Assembly: GCA_037447655.1 (NCBI GenBank)
Contig: JBBHKE010002442.1
Location: 1 to 35,201 of the forward strand
Direction: 5' to 3'
Source of the DNA: Zygnema cylindricum
Taxonomy: Eukaryota > Streptophyta > Zygnematophyceae > Zygnematales > Zygnemataceae
DNA length: 35,201 nucleotides
The translations under genes were made by a program, and so were the position numbers. Below are positions 20,749 to 29,852 of this stretch, one piece after another. Position 1 is the first letter of the stretch, and every line of letters begins with the position of its first letter. A model generated the notes under the pieces. The model worked only from the letters and a program-made list of their open reading frames with translations, was not told the DNA's origin and searched no databases.

Positions 20749-23700
20749 ATGCAGAGTGGTCTGTATGGCGACCTTCCTGCCCCGTCTCGTCCGTCGGATA
20801 CCTCAGATGAGCGTCTCACACCGCAGCGCACTTCTGCCATCGGAGCATCCTCCGGATCCTCCTCCATGGCGCCTTCTTCTTCTTCTTGGTCAGCTTCAGC
20901 TTCAAAAATGGCTCCTCCAACTCTCAGAAGAGCCTCACTTTTTGCCGCTCCTCCTTCTGTTTTGCGAAACCAAACAACAACAGTTTCTAAACCAATCAGG
21001 GCTCCTGCAACTGGAACTGCAACTGCAACTGCAATTGGAACTGCAACTGGAACCGTAACTGTCTCCTCGGTAAGTTTCACCTCTCCCTCTCCCTCCACCT
21101 CTGCCTCTCCCTCTCTCGCCTTTCCAATCTCCCACCATCTCTCTCGTCCCCTTCCCATTTTCCTCCCTTTATGTCTTTCTCCCTCTCCTTCTCTATCTCT
21201 TTCCTCTCTCTTCCCCTTCCCCCCCCCCCCCCCCTTTTTAAACCGCTCGCTTCTCTCCTCTCCTTTCCTTTCTCGCTCCTCCTCCCCTTCTCCCTTCCGC
21301 TTCGCAGGTTCCTTCCTCCTCCTCTATTTCTGGTGGTTTATTATCCATGGCTCTTCCAAGGTGGAATGCTGATGTCTCTGGAGCAACTACAGGCAGTGTT
21401 AGTGATTGCAATGGCAGTGAAGGATATTTTCCTCCTCCTCTAATAATAAGTAGAAATTCTCCTTTAAGTAGTAATGCAGTTTCTGTTTTGTCACAGCCTG
21501 TTTTAGTTTCTACAAGTTCTACTGTTATGGAGGAGTATGATCCGGCGAGACCGAACGATTACGAGAATTACTGTCAAGAGAGGAGGAGAAAGAAAATGGA
21601 GGAGGAGAGACAACGAGAGATGGAACGGCGGCTAAGGGAAGAAGAGGAGAAGGAGAGAGAGAGAGAGCGTGAAATGATGAAGCTTCGAGACCTCGAGAAT
21701 GCACGAGAGGCAGAGCGTGAACAGGTGTGTGCCTAACATTTAGAGGTCATCCTTATTCCTTTTAAGAAAAGGTAAAAATGATTGTCTTAGTCATAATTAT
21801 GTCCTCTCAAAAAGGAAATCAACCTTCTTCTCATATTTCTCTCCTTACGTTTTTCTCTCTCATGTTGTTCTCCTTCTCCATCCATGTTTCTCCTTCGCCA
21901 TCTCCTCCTACGTTTCTGTTCATTGTCCTTGTTGCCTTCCCTCCCTCTGTTTTCTTCCAATTATGCAAGATCAATATAGGCCTTTGAGCTTCTGCTGGGT
22001 CTGAATATGTTTAGAAAAAAAGCTGAAATTGTAGACTGCCCATCACTGTTCTAAATAACTAAATTCAAATCCCTGCTTTTTTTAACTAAAGTCATTTATT
22101 AGTGTTGTTGCAAAACGTAATTATTATAGTTAATTATAATAAAGTTTTAACGCTAATAATACACCAACTCTAATAGCGATGGGGTTGTAGCAATTCCACA
22201 ATTTGACAGTTCTAAGATTAAAAATTCACCGCTCAAATTTTTCATCCATGGAATACTTTCATGCTTCAGTTTTTAAGTTGTTTAAAACATTACTCTATTG
22301 CTAGACTGGCCCTCGTTGTAATACACTTTTTTAAAAATTGAGGTTACATATACGGGTTTAAGATTTTTCAGGACAATGATGCCACCTACAATAATTCGGC
22401 TCCTCAAGCTGACATTTCAAAATTCTAAGGTTTTTCAGAATGTAATGTAACTTCCTATTATAAATGTTTTGGCCATTTTTTTCTGGATGGATGATTTGAC
22501 CTCCTATTCTATATGCTCTGGCATTTTTTCTCAGGATGGTTAATTTGACCTCCTATTCTATGTGTTTTGGCCGATTGTTCTTAGGACCCAAATGATGCAA
22601 GGGCAAAACTGGCTGTAAGTGGAGAAGAAGCTTGGAAACGGAGAGGACTTTTGGGTCCTGGGCGAGGAACAGACTCAACGGGTCGAACTCAGCGTTCTCC
22701 TTCACCTCCAAGGTTAAACCAACATTATGATACTTTTACTTTTCTCAAGCTTAGATTTTCTTAAGTTTTGAATTAGTCACTGTGTATCGCTATTAGCGTT
22801 AATGTTTTTTGGCCTTTAACTCAACTTTTTGTGTGCACACCTGTCCGATTTTTGAGACCACCAATCGGAAGATAAGAATCATACCTTTCCATTGAAGCTG
22901 TCGGATTAAGTGGTATACGGAGAGAAAATAAATATAAAGGCCATAAACAGCATTCGTTTAATAGCGATACTTGGTGTAGTACAGAGGACACTGCCCATCA
23001 ATATTAGTGTAAAGGAATTATTAGTGTAAATGTGGAACCAGAGTGTGTATGGTGGCACTTGTAGTGCACACTTTTAAATAGTGTTATTCACTTTATTTTT
23101 TGATTTTTGGTCAAAAAAAGTGGTGACTGAATTAGTGTTGTTAACACTTACAGCGATGGGCAGTATTTTCCTTTTGTTCACTTTTTAAGGATAAGTGCAA
23201 TGACCTACTTATTTGTCTTGTATCCACTACTAAGAAAACCTTGTTGATGTGTTCGATGACTTCGAACAATGTAGAGAAGGTGGAATCAATTGCAAGGAGT
23301 CTCACTGCGTTTTACTTTCTCTCAATCTGGACCTTATCTTCTCTTTTCCTGACCCTTTTTCTTTTTATCACAGGAATGGAGAGGGATTCCTCCAGGGCAA
23401 ACCGGCTGGTGGCCTTGGAGTAGGAGCTGGCGGTCAAATGACGGCCGCAGAGAGAATGATGGCAAAGATGGGATGGAAAGCAGGACAGGGCTTGGGAAAG
23501 CAGGAACAAGGAATTACCACTCCACTTATGGCACGGAAAACGGACAAAAGGGCCGGTGTAATTGTGAACGCTAGTCCTATGGAACGAGATACTGCAGCTG
23601 CTGCTGCGGTGACCCCTGGGGGAGCGGTTAAGGCAAAGGGAGGAACAGCTATCACTGGACCACCTACTCGAGTGGTTTTGCTAAAGAACATGGTAATTGT

Positions 23701-25611
23701 TTTTCCGGTTTGCAGTACTTGATGACTGTGCTGGCATATGTATTATTTGAATTAGTGTTATATATAGATTTTAATCGCAAACAATATATTCTGATTTCGG
23801 TATATTGCAATATCACGGAGCTGGAAATTCAATATTTATCGGATATTACGAAAACCAGCCAATTAATGTTTGGTACTTAGTGTGTAAGCCTTTACTGAAC
23901 AGAAAGAACTTTCCCAAGTCTTCACTAAACACTTGATTGGCGCAAAATTCTGCGTACAAATCCGGAAAATAAAATTAAGGTATATAGTCAAACATTTTGT
24001 ACATGCAAAAGTACGGGAACTCATTATGGTATGGTACAGTGTAACATACCATATTATGGATTTATTTCAGCCTTGATGGGGTATGGAGAAAAAACGTTTC
24101 ATAGCACGAAAATTTTAATGCGGATATTGACGATATCGCAATATCAATATCGATATTTCGCGATATCAGCGATAGTAGTTGTTGACTCGATATGGCGATT
24201 ATCGAGACCCTTCAATAAAGTATATATGGATTATCGTGAAAGCATGATCGACATGCATCAATAACATTTACCCGTGGTTGATGATTTTAAACCTTGTAGA
24301 TCATGTCTTAATGATTTGAAGTAAGAAGATATATTCAAAAATACCTGTGATCGATGAAACTGTCAATTCGAAGGTTGTCAAGCCGAAAAATTTCATTGCT
24401 GTCAAAAGAGATCGAAGAGATAGTCATTGACCTAAGGATAGGTATCAACTTAAGGATAGTTATTGACTTAGTTTCTATCAGCATGCAGAAATGTAGGACC
24501 CCATTTGGGATAAACTGTAGTCTTGATTTTATGTGCAACACTTCTACAAGACAAGATTCAGACTACTGACCTCATTGCATCTTATCTACATTTTATCTGT
24601 TCAAAGTCACTCGGCTTGTAGGATGTTCTTTTTCCGTCAGTTTTTTTTGCACTTTTTTTGAAAATAGAAAAGTTTTGAAAGAAAAAGAGACTTTTCAACT
24701 TCTAGACACTTCCAAACATGGATAATTAATTTTCTTCACAGTTTAAGAGTTCTTGGATTTGTAGCTTTCTTGAATACCTCTTGGATGAAATCTTCACTTT
24801 TCACCTGTAATCAGCTTTTGTCTCTCATTGTTCAAAATAAGAACCTCAATGGCCATGGGTCTTGGCACATTGTAGTAGTCAACAATTTCGAGCTTAGAGT
24901 TCCGTAAGTTCTTTTTTTCTTCTTTCTCCCCATTTCTTTAACTTTTAGTGTACATATACAAGTACTGTAGTTCAGGTGAAGCCGGGTTTGGAGCATGTAG
25001 TAAGGATGCTCAGCGTAGGAATTTGTTTCAATACAATTTCACTTCCAGTAAAACGTTTTCCAGCCCAAAAGTTTGGAATTTTTTTTCTATAAACCTTTCA
25101 TCATGTTCTTGGTTTTCTTGATTTCGTCTATTTCGATAATAGCATCAATGAACATCAACTTGTGTTGAATAAAGGCATGTAGGTATGTATTTTTGTTTAT
25201 CTTTCATGAGTTTCTTTGATCACCTTTGTGCCATTTTCTTAACTTGTTTTCTAAGGTTCGTAGTCTTTTCTTTCTTTTCCCATTTTTGCTATTTTTCCCT
25301 TTTTTCAGGTGGGACCGGGTGAAGTAGACGACGAGTTGGAGGATGAGGTGGCGAGTGAATGTGCCAAATACGGGAATGTGACAAAAGTTTTGATTTTTGA
25401 AATAACGGAGGCTGGATTTTCGCCTACAGAAGCCGTTCGGATTTTCATTCAGTTTGATAGAACGGAATCCGCTACGAAAGCTCTCATCGATTTAGACGGC
25501 CGTTTTTTCGGAGGGAGAATAGTTAGGGCAAGTTTTTTTGCCGAAGAACGTTTTGCAAGAAACGAGCTCGCCCCTTTTCCTGGAGAGATCGTGGCTTCTG
25601 AAGCTAATTAA
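20749..25611 (+). CDS. DRT111: DRT111/SPF45 splicing factor with G-patch and UHM domain (5 coding exons, 495 aa)
   Basis: Exons: 20749-21069, 21308-21724, 22585-22712, 23374-23692, 25309-25611 (stop TAA), 1,488 nt in frame with GT-AG introns. The start codes MQSGLYGDLP, matching the GLYGDLP opening of plant DRT111. Next come Ser/Pro/Thr-rich low-complexity sequence, VMEEYDPARPNDYE, and a highly charged Arg/Glu helix (about 190-245). The SGEEAWKRR block lies in exon 3. The G-patch (about 313-355, with MGWKAGQGLGK) and a C-terminal U2AF-homology RRM (about 386-485) follow. The Arg-x-Phe motif of the UHM (RFF, 460-462), which binds ULM peptides of U2AF65 and SF1, is intact. Arabidopsis DRT111, also called SFPS, acts in the spliceosome and affects phytochrome signalling and seed ABA response. 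This protein is about 110 residues longer than the Arabidopsis one, mainly in exons 1 and 2. The exon 3 donor is the weak GTTAAA. Confidence 0.94.
21061..21304 (+). repeat. Pyrimidine-rich DRT111 intron 1 with poly-C run
   Basis: This 238-bp intron is almost wholly CT-rich and holds a long C run at about 21219-21234. The frames open across it on both strands result from this composition and are not genes. Confidence 0.7.
22035..22190. mobile_element. Possible MITE in DRT111 intron 2
   Basis: The left end reads ACTGCCCATCACTGTT. The right end, reversed, reads CCCCATCGCTATTAGAG. The arms match only partly. The right arm shares CATCGCTATTAG with the other foldback elements of the window, so it may be a diverged relative. 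Confidence 0.4.
22360..22596 (+). repeat. Tandem units carrying acceptor-like sites at the end of DRT111 intron 2
   Basis: Units of about 49-50 bp start at about 22450, 22498 and 22547. Each has TTCCTATTATA or CTCCTATTCTAT, then TTTTGGCC-like sequence and a T-rich run. The last ends in the true acceptor TTAG (22583-22584) and the one before in CAG (22533-22534). Further upstream, TTTTTCAG at 22364-22371 is followed by GACAATGATGCCACC, close to the exon 3 start GACCCAAATGATGCAAGG apart from one missing codon. These look like repeated duplications of the 3' splice-site region. Confidence 0.7.
22778..22980. mobile_element. Foldback MITE, copy 2 (DRT111 intron 3)
   Basis: The left end contains GTATCGCTATTAGCGTTAATG and the right end contains ATAGCGATAC in inverted order. 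The core (GAGACCACCAATCGGAAG) matches copy 1 in the same orientation. The arms are more diverged than in the copy at 27027-27247, so it is probably older. Being intronic, it is removed by splicing. Confidence 0.8.
22990..23164. mobile_element. Second MITE in DRT111 intron 3, ACTGCCCATC ends
   Basis: Terminal ACTGCCCATC (22990-22999) and GATGGGCAGT (23155-23164) are perfect 10-bp inverted repeats, with weaker pairing of the next 13 bp. The length is 175 bp. It follows the foldback MITE within 10 bp, suggesting nested or repeated insertion in this intron. Confidence 0.65.
23740..24240. repeat. GATATCG-rich TE-like sequence in DRT111 intron 4
   Basis: Words like ATATCG, CGATAT and TATTGCAATATC recur densely, particularly at 24115-24200. 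Arrays of GATATCG-like words are common in plant transposon remnants. I cannot define ends. Confidence 0.4.
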
Positions 25612-26586
25612 CTGTGTTAAAAAAATAGTAATAATAATAAGCTGTTTATTTTCTCTGGTCAGATGTGCCATGTGTTTTCTGTTTTCTTGCCCTATCCTTT
25701 TTCTGGTCTATTTTTTCTGGTGTCATTCTCGTGTGCTTCACTGTCTGATGATTTTTTATTTTTTTTTACCTTTTCTTTTCTATGATAATAATAAAAAAGA
25801 AATGACTTGGATAAAGGAGGAGCAAACCCTAAATGCGGATTATGTAACTTTTTTTCCTTTGACCATTGATCTGTGGAAAACATCGTTGTAGCCTTAACTT
25901 GTTACAACCAAAGAATTAAAAAACATTAAAAAAAATATTAGACATCCATGTATTGCTTGTTGAAGAAAAAAACAAATCACTGGTTGTGTATCAACAAATT
26001 AGTCGTTTTTTCCAGGATATGGATAAAAATAAAAAGATTCTCTGTAACAAAGTCATACTACACAAGCACATGATCTTTATGGGACAAGGTGACACTACAT
26101 TGTACTTGGCCCATAAAAGACAAGTAGAAATGCTGAAATGCATTGCTTGGGAAATAAATCAAACAAACTTGAATGTAAAGATCAAATTGGAATGAAATTA
26201 GTAAAGTGTTTGCGATATGGTGTACGAGACGTTGAAATGGAGCCGACAATCTTTCTAGGTCAAATCCGGGTGTGGTTTTGTCTTTTTGTGGAGCTTTTTG
26301 AACCCTTGTTTGCCCCTATTGAATACTTTTACACTTACAAACATAAATAAGTCATGAAAAGTTTCCACGAAGAAAATAATATATCCTAGTACTGGCTTTA
26401 TTAAGAATGCACGATGGTAAACCATGGGAACAAACACAAAAGGCCGAAACAAAACTGAAAAAGCGAACGCGGTTGGAAGCAAACTAGTTCTTCTAGCAAA
26501 CTAGCAAACTAGCAAACTGTAGAATGACAAACGAGGGCAAGCCGACAAAAGGCAGTGAACAAAGACAACAATAAAATAGCATACAC
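25612..26586. other. Intergenic, no gene seen
   Basis: This holds the DRT111 3' UTR and AT-rich sequence without recognisable coding homology. A short ACTAGCAA tandem (three to four copies) lies at about 26487-26517. Confidence 0.55.
25790..25795 (+). terminator. Candidate polyadenylation signal of DRT111
   Basis: AATAAA about 180 bp after the stop codon, in an AT-rich and T-rich 3' region. Plant poly(A) signals are loose, so this is only a candidate. Confidence 0.35.
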
Positions 26587-26593
26587 ACTATTG

Positions 26594-26930
26594 GGTCGAT
26601 TTGCGGCATAGTTCAAAAGTAGGTGAAAGTAGGCCCATACAATATGCCTATTGTATGCAAAACATACAATATGAACTTAAGACCCATATTGTATTCCGAC
26701 CAAATTGGACCAATTAAAACATCTGGACCAAAAATTGCACCAATTAAAACATTCGGACCAAATATTTTTATTTACACCGTCCGATTCGGACGATCGGACG
26801 GTCTCTGATCAAAGTAGCGATCGAAGAAGATCACATGAAAAGCCCATAACACAACTTACGCTAAAGGCGCCGACCAAAGCCCTACTAAAAAACGCCTACT
26901 TTTGAACTATGATTTGCGGGTCAAGAAATG
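26594..26930. mobile_element. MITE-like element with CATAGTTCAAAAGTAGG ends
   Basis: CATAGTTCAAAAGTAGG near 26607-26623 is inverted as CCTACTTTTGAACTATG near 26895-26911. Both arms are flanked by GGGTC- and ATTTGCGG-like words. Inside is a second palindrome (CGTCCGATTCGGACGATCGG, about 26780-26799) and a small ATACAATATG hairpin. The size is about 340 bp, with no coding capacity. Confidence 0.6.
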
Positions 26931-27026
26931 CTCGTTAACGTCCATTCGTAGAATATGGTTGCCGTATTGAATCCGACAGCGCGATGAAATATTAGTACTT
27001 TACACTTTAAGGTACACCGGATTGGT

Positions 27027-27247
27027 ACAGTACACCGTGAATCGCTATTAGCGTCAATGTTTTTTTCGCCACTTAAAACATATTTTCTCCGTACACACTT
27101 GTAGGATTGTGGATCTGACGGTTGCGATTGAAAGATAGCATTCTCAGCTTCCGATTGGCGGTCTCATATTGAAAATACAACATGTGTGTACGGAGAAAAT
27201 ATGTTTAAGTGGAACATTGACGCTAATAGCGATTCACGGTGTACTGT
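27027..27247. mobile_element. Foldback MITE, copy 3, with perfect 33-bp terminal inverted repeat
   Basis: 27027-27059 (starting ACAGTACACCGTGAATCG) and 27215-27247 are exact reverse complements over 33 bp. Inner arms around ATATTTTCTCCGTACACAC also pair, so most of the element folds into one long hairpin with a loop of about 75 nt. TA next to CACCGTG on both ends could be a TA target duplication, as in mariner/Stowaway-type MITEs, though it may belong to the repeat itself. The perfect arms suggest recent activity. Confidence 0.88.
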
Positions 27248-27423
27248 TACTGTGCTGTAGATTGCTATTCTGACGGGTGACAAGTGACGACCTTTTGACC
27301 CTGGAATCCTGGCCGTGAATTCTACTTCTTTAAACATGGACGGCCAAGGGAGGCTTTTTTCCTTTCGTACGGTTCTGTTTTTGGTGACCCGATTATTGAA
27401 TATCGAAATCAATACGGAAAGGG

Positions 27424-27967
27424 TACACCGCGCATCGTTATTAGTGTCAACGACACTAATTTGGGTTCTTAAAATTTTGATTTTTTTCCTCAAATAGGAT
27501 ACATGATTTTAATTTTTCCTTGACGTTAATTAAGGTACCGTACAAATTAGCGTAAAGGACGAATTACATTTATATCTAAATAGTGTGGTGTACGGTTGAT
27601 GTCAGACCGTACATAAAGGTACCTTTTCAAGTGAAAATTTTACAGAAAATGAGTTAAATCAGACGCGCACGCATAGGATCGTGCGCTAAAAAAACGGGAT
27701 TGTTCTGACACGTAAATTAGTCTTACATGTACGGATATTTAAATTTCACGACGGCGTACGATTTTTAATATTTTGTACGGATACATATATTAATGTATAT
27801 AATCGTACAACCAATATTCCATTTTTGCTGTTCCCAAATTAGCATAAACGCCGAAATTAGAATACACCTTTTAAAAAAAAAAAAAAAAAAAACTTAATTA
27901 GCGTCAATGACGGTATATTTACTTCCACACTATTTAAAATTTGACACTAATAACGATGCGCGGTGTA
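27424..27967. mobile_element. Longer related TIR element, 544 bp
   Basis: 27424-27450 (TACACCGCGCATCGTTATTA...) and 27941-27967 are perfect 27-bp inverted repeats. The repeat is related to that of the foldback MITEs (shared CACCG, ATCG and TATTAG spacing) but the interior is different and longer. No transposase frame is present. It is probably another non-autonomous member of the same superfamily. Confidence 0.8.
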
Positions 27968-29427
27968 CTGTGTCCTGTATTGAAGGCCAAAAATATTAAA
28001 ATATACACCGTAACGAATATCTAGAAAAGAAAATCGATACACAACACTAAATAAAATTGCCCATAAAATTTTGTCAATTTTTTTCTCCACGAACAGGAAA
28101 ACGTTTTGCCCAAATTTGAGAATCGATCCCAAAAGAAAATTAGACGAGCGAAGCAAGCCTAAAAAAATTATTTATATATGTTTCTGTTCTTCCGTACTAT
28201 TTTTTCTCTTTGTCTGTAACTTCCACGTGGCAGTTAGTGAATGGCCAAAACTTGACCCGCTTCATACAATTGGTCCATCGATCGGGCCATTTTTCAAAAG
28301 GGACGTTTTTGACCCGCAAATCGGCACTATGGCCAATAGAAATGCGGCGGTAAGAATTCTGGTCGCACGGATAATATATTCGCACGGAAACTATACCGTA
28401 CTGTACGCTAAAAAGAACTTCTGACGCGAGATGCATCCCAAATTTAAGGAGGTCCCTCCTCTTCCTTAATTTGACTTCCGAGCGGAAGGTCTTTAAACGT
28501 TCGATGACTGGTCGACAAAATGACAGGTAATAGATTGTCCGTTTGCTGTCAGACGGGCTCTTCGCAAGGCCACTTGTTCTTTGCCGCATGTCAGACACTT
28601 GGACACGTGGTATATTGATTGTTGAAATGAATTTTTTAGCATGGTCTACACTATTTTTCAATGGAAGCCCGGATGTGTTTTTTCTGTCCGGAAACAGCCA
28701 GAAAATTCCGTCATCGTTGATCGTACAGCTGCAATATACGGACGAGATTTGTATCTGATTTATTGTGGTAAGGTGGACTGTAACTGGTTCATGGAAATAG
28801 TATAATTGACGACATACTCTTAAGAACCAAGAGCGCATGTAGCGCCACCTGGCGCACAGCATGCCTAAGCTTCCTTCGCGTATGCTGGGCCTGACAGGTA
28901 ACGGTGTCGGTGACGTTTTGGATCTTTTGCAACATTTTTGGAATGTCTGTCGGCGTCAGAAATAAGAGAAAAATAGTACACTACAAAGCTTGATTCAAAA
29001 AGAAGTACAGTACGCAAAGTAAATAAAGAATTAATACCGCACAATGATAAATTCAGAAATAAGTACAAAAGCTGGACGCAGAATTGAGTTCCGTACTCAA
29101 AGTTGGGTCCGAAAAATAAAAAATAAGTATTATACAAACGCTTGAAGTTAAGAAAAAGTATCACGCTAAAGCTGGATTAAAGAATGAGTACAAAATCTGG
29201 TACAAAAACTTAGAATAATCTCTCAAGATTCTATATTCTCCTTCATTATTTTTCACATCTCTTGCTAATTCTCCCACGCCCTGATGACTATCTCCTTCCC
29301 TTTTCTCTCCAAGTATTGCTTTTTGAAGAATTTTAGGGTTTTTTTTTTGTTATTCTCATGTTGTCCATCCTTTTTGTTTTCTTCACTATCCATAAAAATC
29401 ACAAGAGATGATTGAGCAACAGACAAA
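27968..29427. other. Intergenic, no supported gene; degenerate repeats
   Basis: The longest frame is 28197-28862 on the minus strand (221 codons). It has no recognisable domain and the composition of non-coding sequence. At about 28985-29215, words like AAGCTGGA, AATGAGTAC and AAAATCTGG recur at roughly 30-bp or greater spacing as a worn tandem repeat. The F-box promoter should lie toward the right end. Confidence 0.5.
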
Positions 29428-29846
29428 GTGAAAGAGGGAGAGAGGGAGAGAGAGTGAGAGGGAGAGAGAGAGAGGGAGAGAGTGAGAGGGAGCGAGTGAG
29501 AGGGAGAGAGTGAGAGGGAGAGGGAGAGAGGGAGAGAGTGAGAGGGAGAGGGAAAAAGGGAGAGAGTGAAAGGGAGAGGGAAAGAGGGAGAGAGTGAAAG
29601 GGAGAGGGAAAGAGGGAGAGGGAAAGAGGGAGAGGGAGAGGGAGAGGGAAAGAGGGAGAGAGAGAGAGGGAGAGGGAAAGAGGGAGAGAGAGAGTGGGAG
29701 AGGGAAAGAGGGAGAGAGTGAGAGGGAGAGGGAAAGAGAGAGGGAAAGAGGGAGAGAGAGGGGGAGAGAGTGAGAGGGAGAGGGAAAGAGGGAGAGAGTG
29801 AGAGGGAGAGAGAGTAGGAGAGAGAGAGAGAGAGAGGGAGAGGAAA
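29428..29846 (+). repeat. 420-bp GA-rich purine tract in the F-box gene leader or promoter
   Basis: This is an almost pure purine run on the plus strand made of GAGAGG, GAGAGT and GGAAAGAGG variants, ending 6 bp before the F-box ATG. Plant BBR/BPC proteins bind GAGA repeats, and long homopurine tracts can adopt triplex structures. Both are possibilities and neither is shown. The frames of about 150-200 codons on the minus strand are artefacts of the repeat. Confidence 0.9.
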
Positions 29847-29852
29847 ATCCCC

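Noticed and set aside
20730-21158. Antisense frame of 142 codons over DRT111 exon 1
   Set aside because: It is the shadow of the Ser/Pro/Thr-rich exon and CT-rich intron on the other strand.
28197-28862. 221-codon open frame on the minus strand
   Set aside because: No domain, signal or compositional sign of coding. It lies in repeat-rich intergenic DNA and its sequence resembles random translation. A transcript or a homologue would change this.
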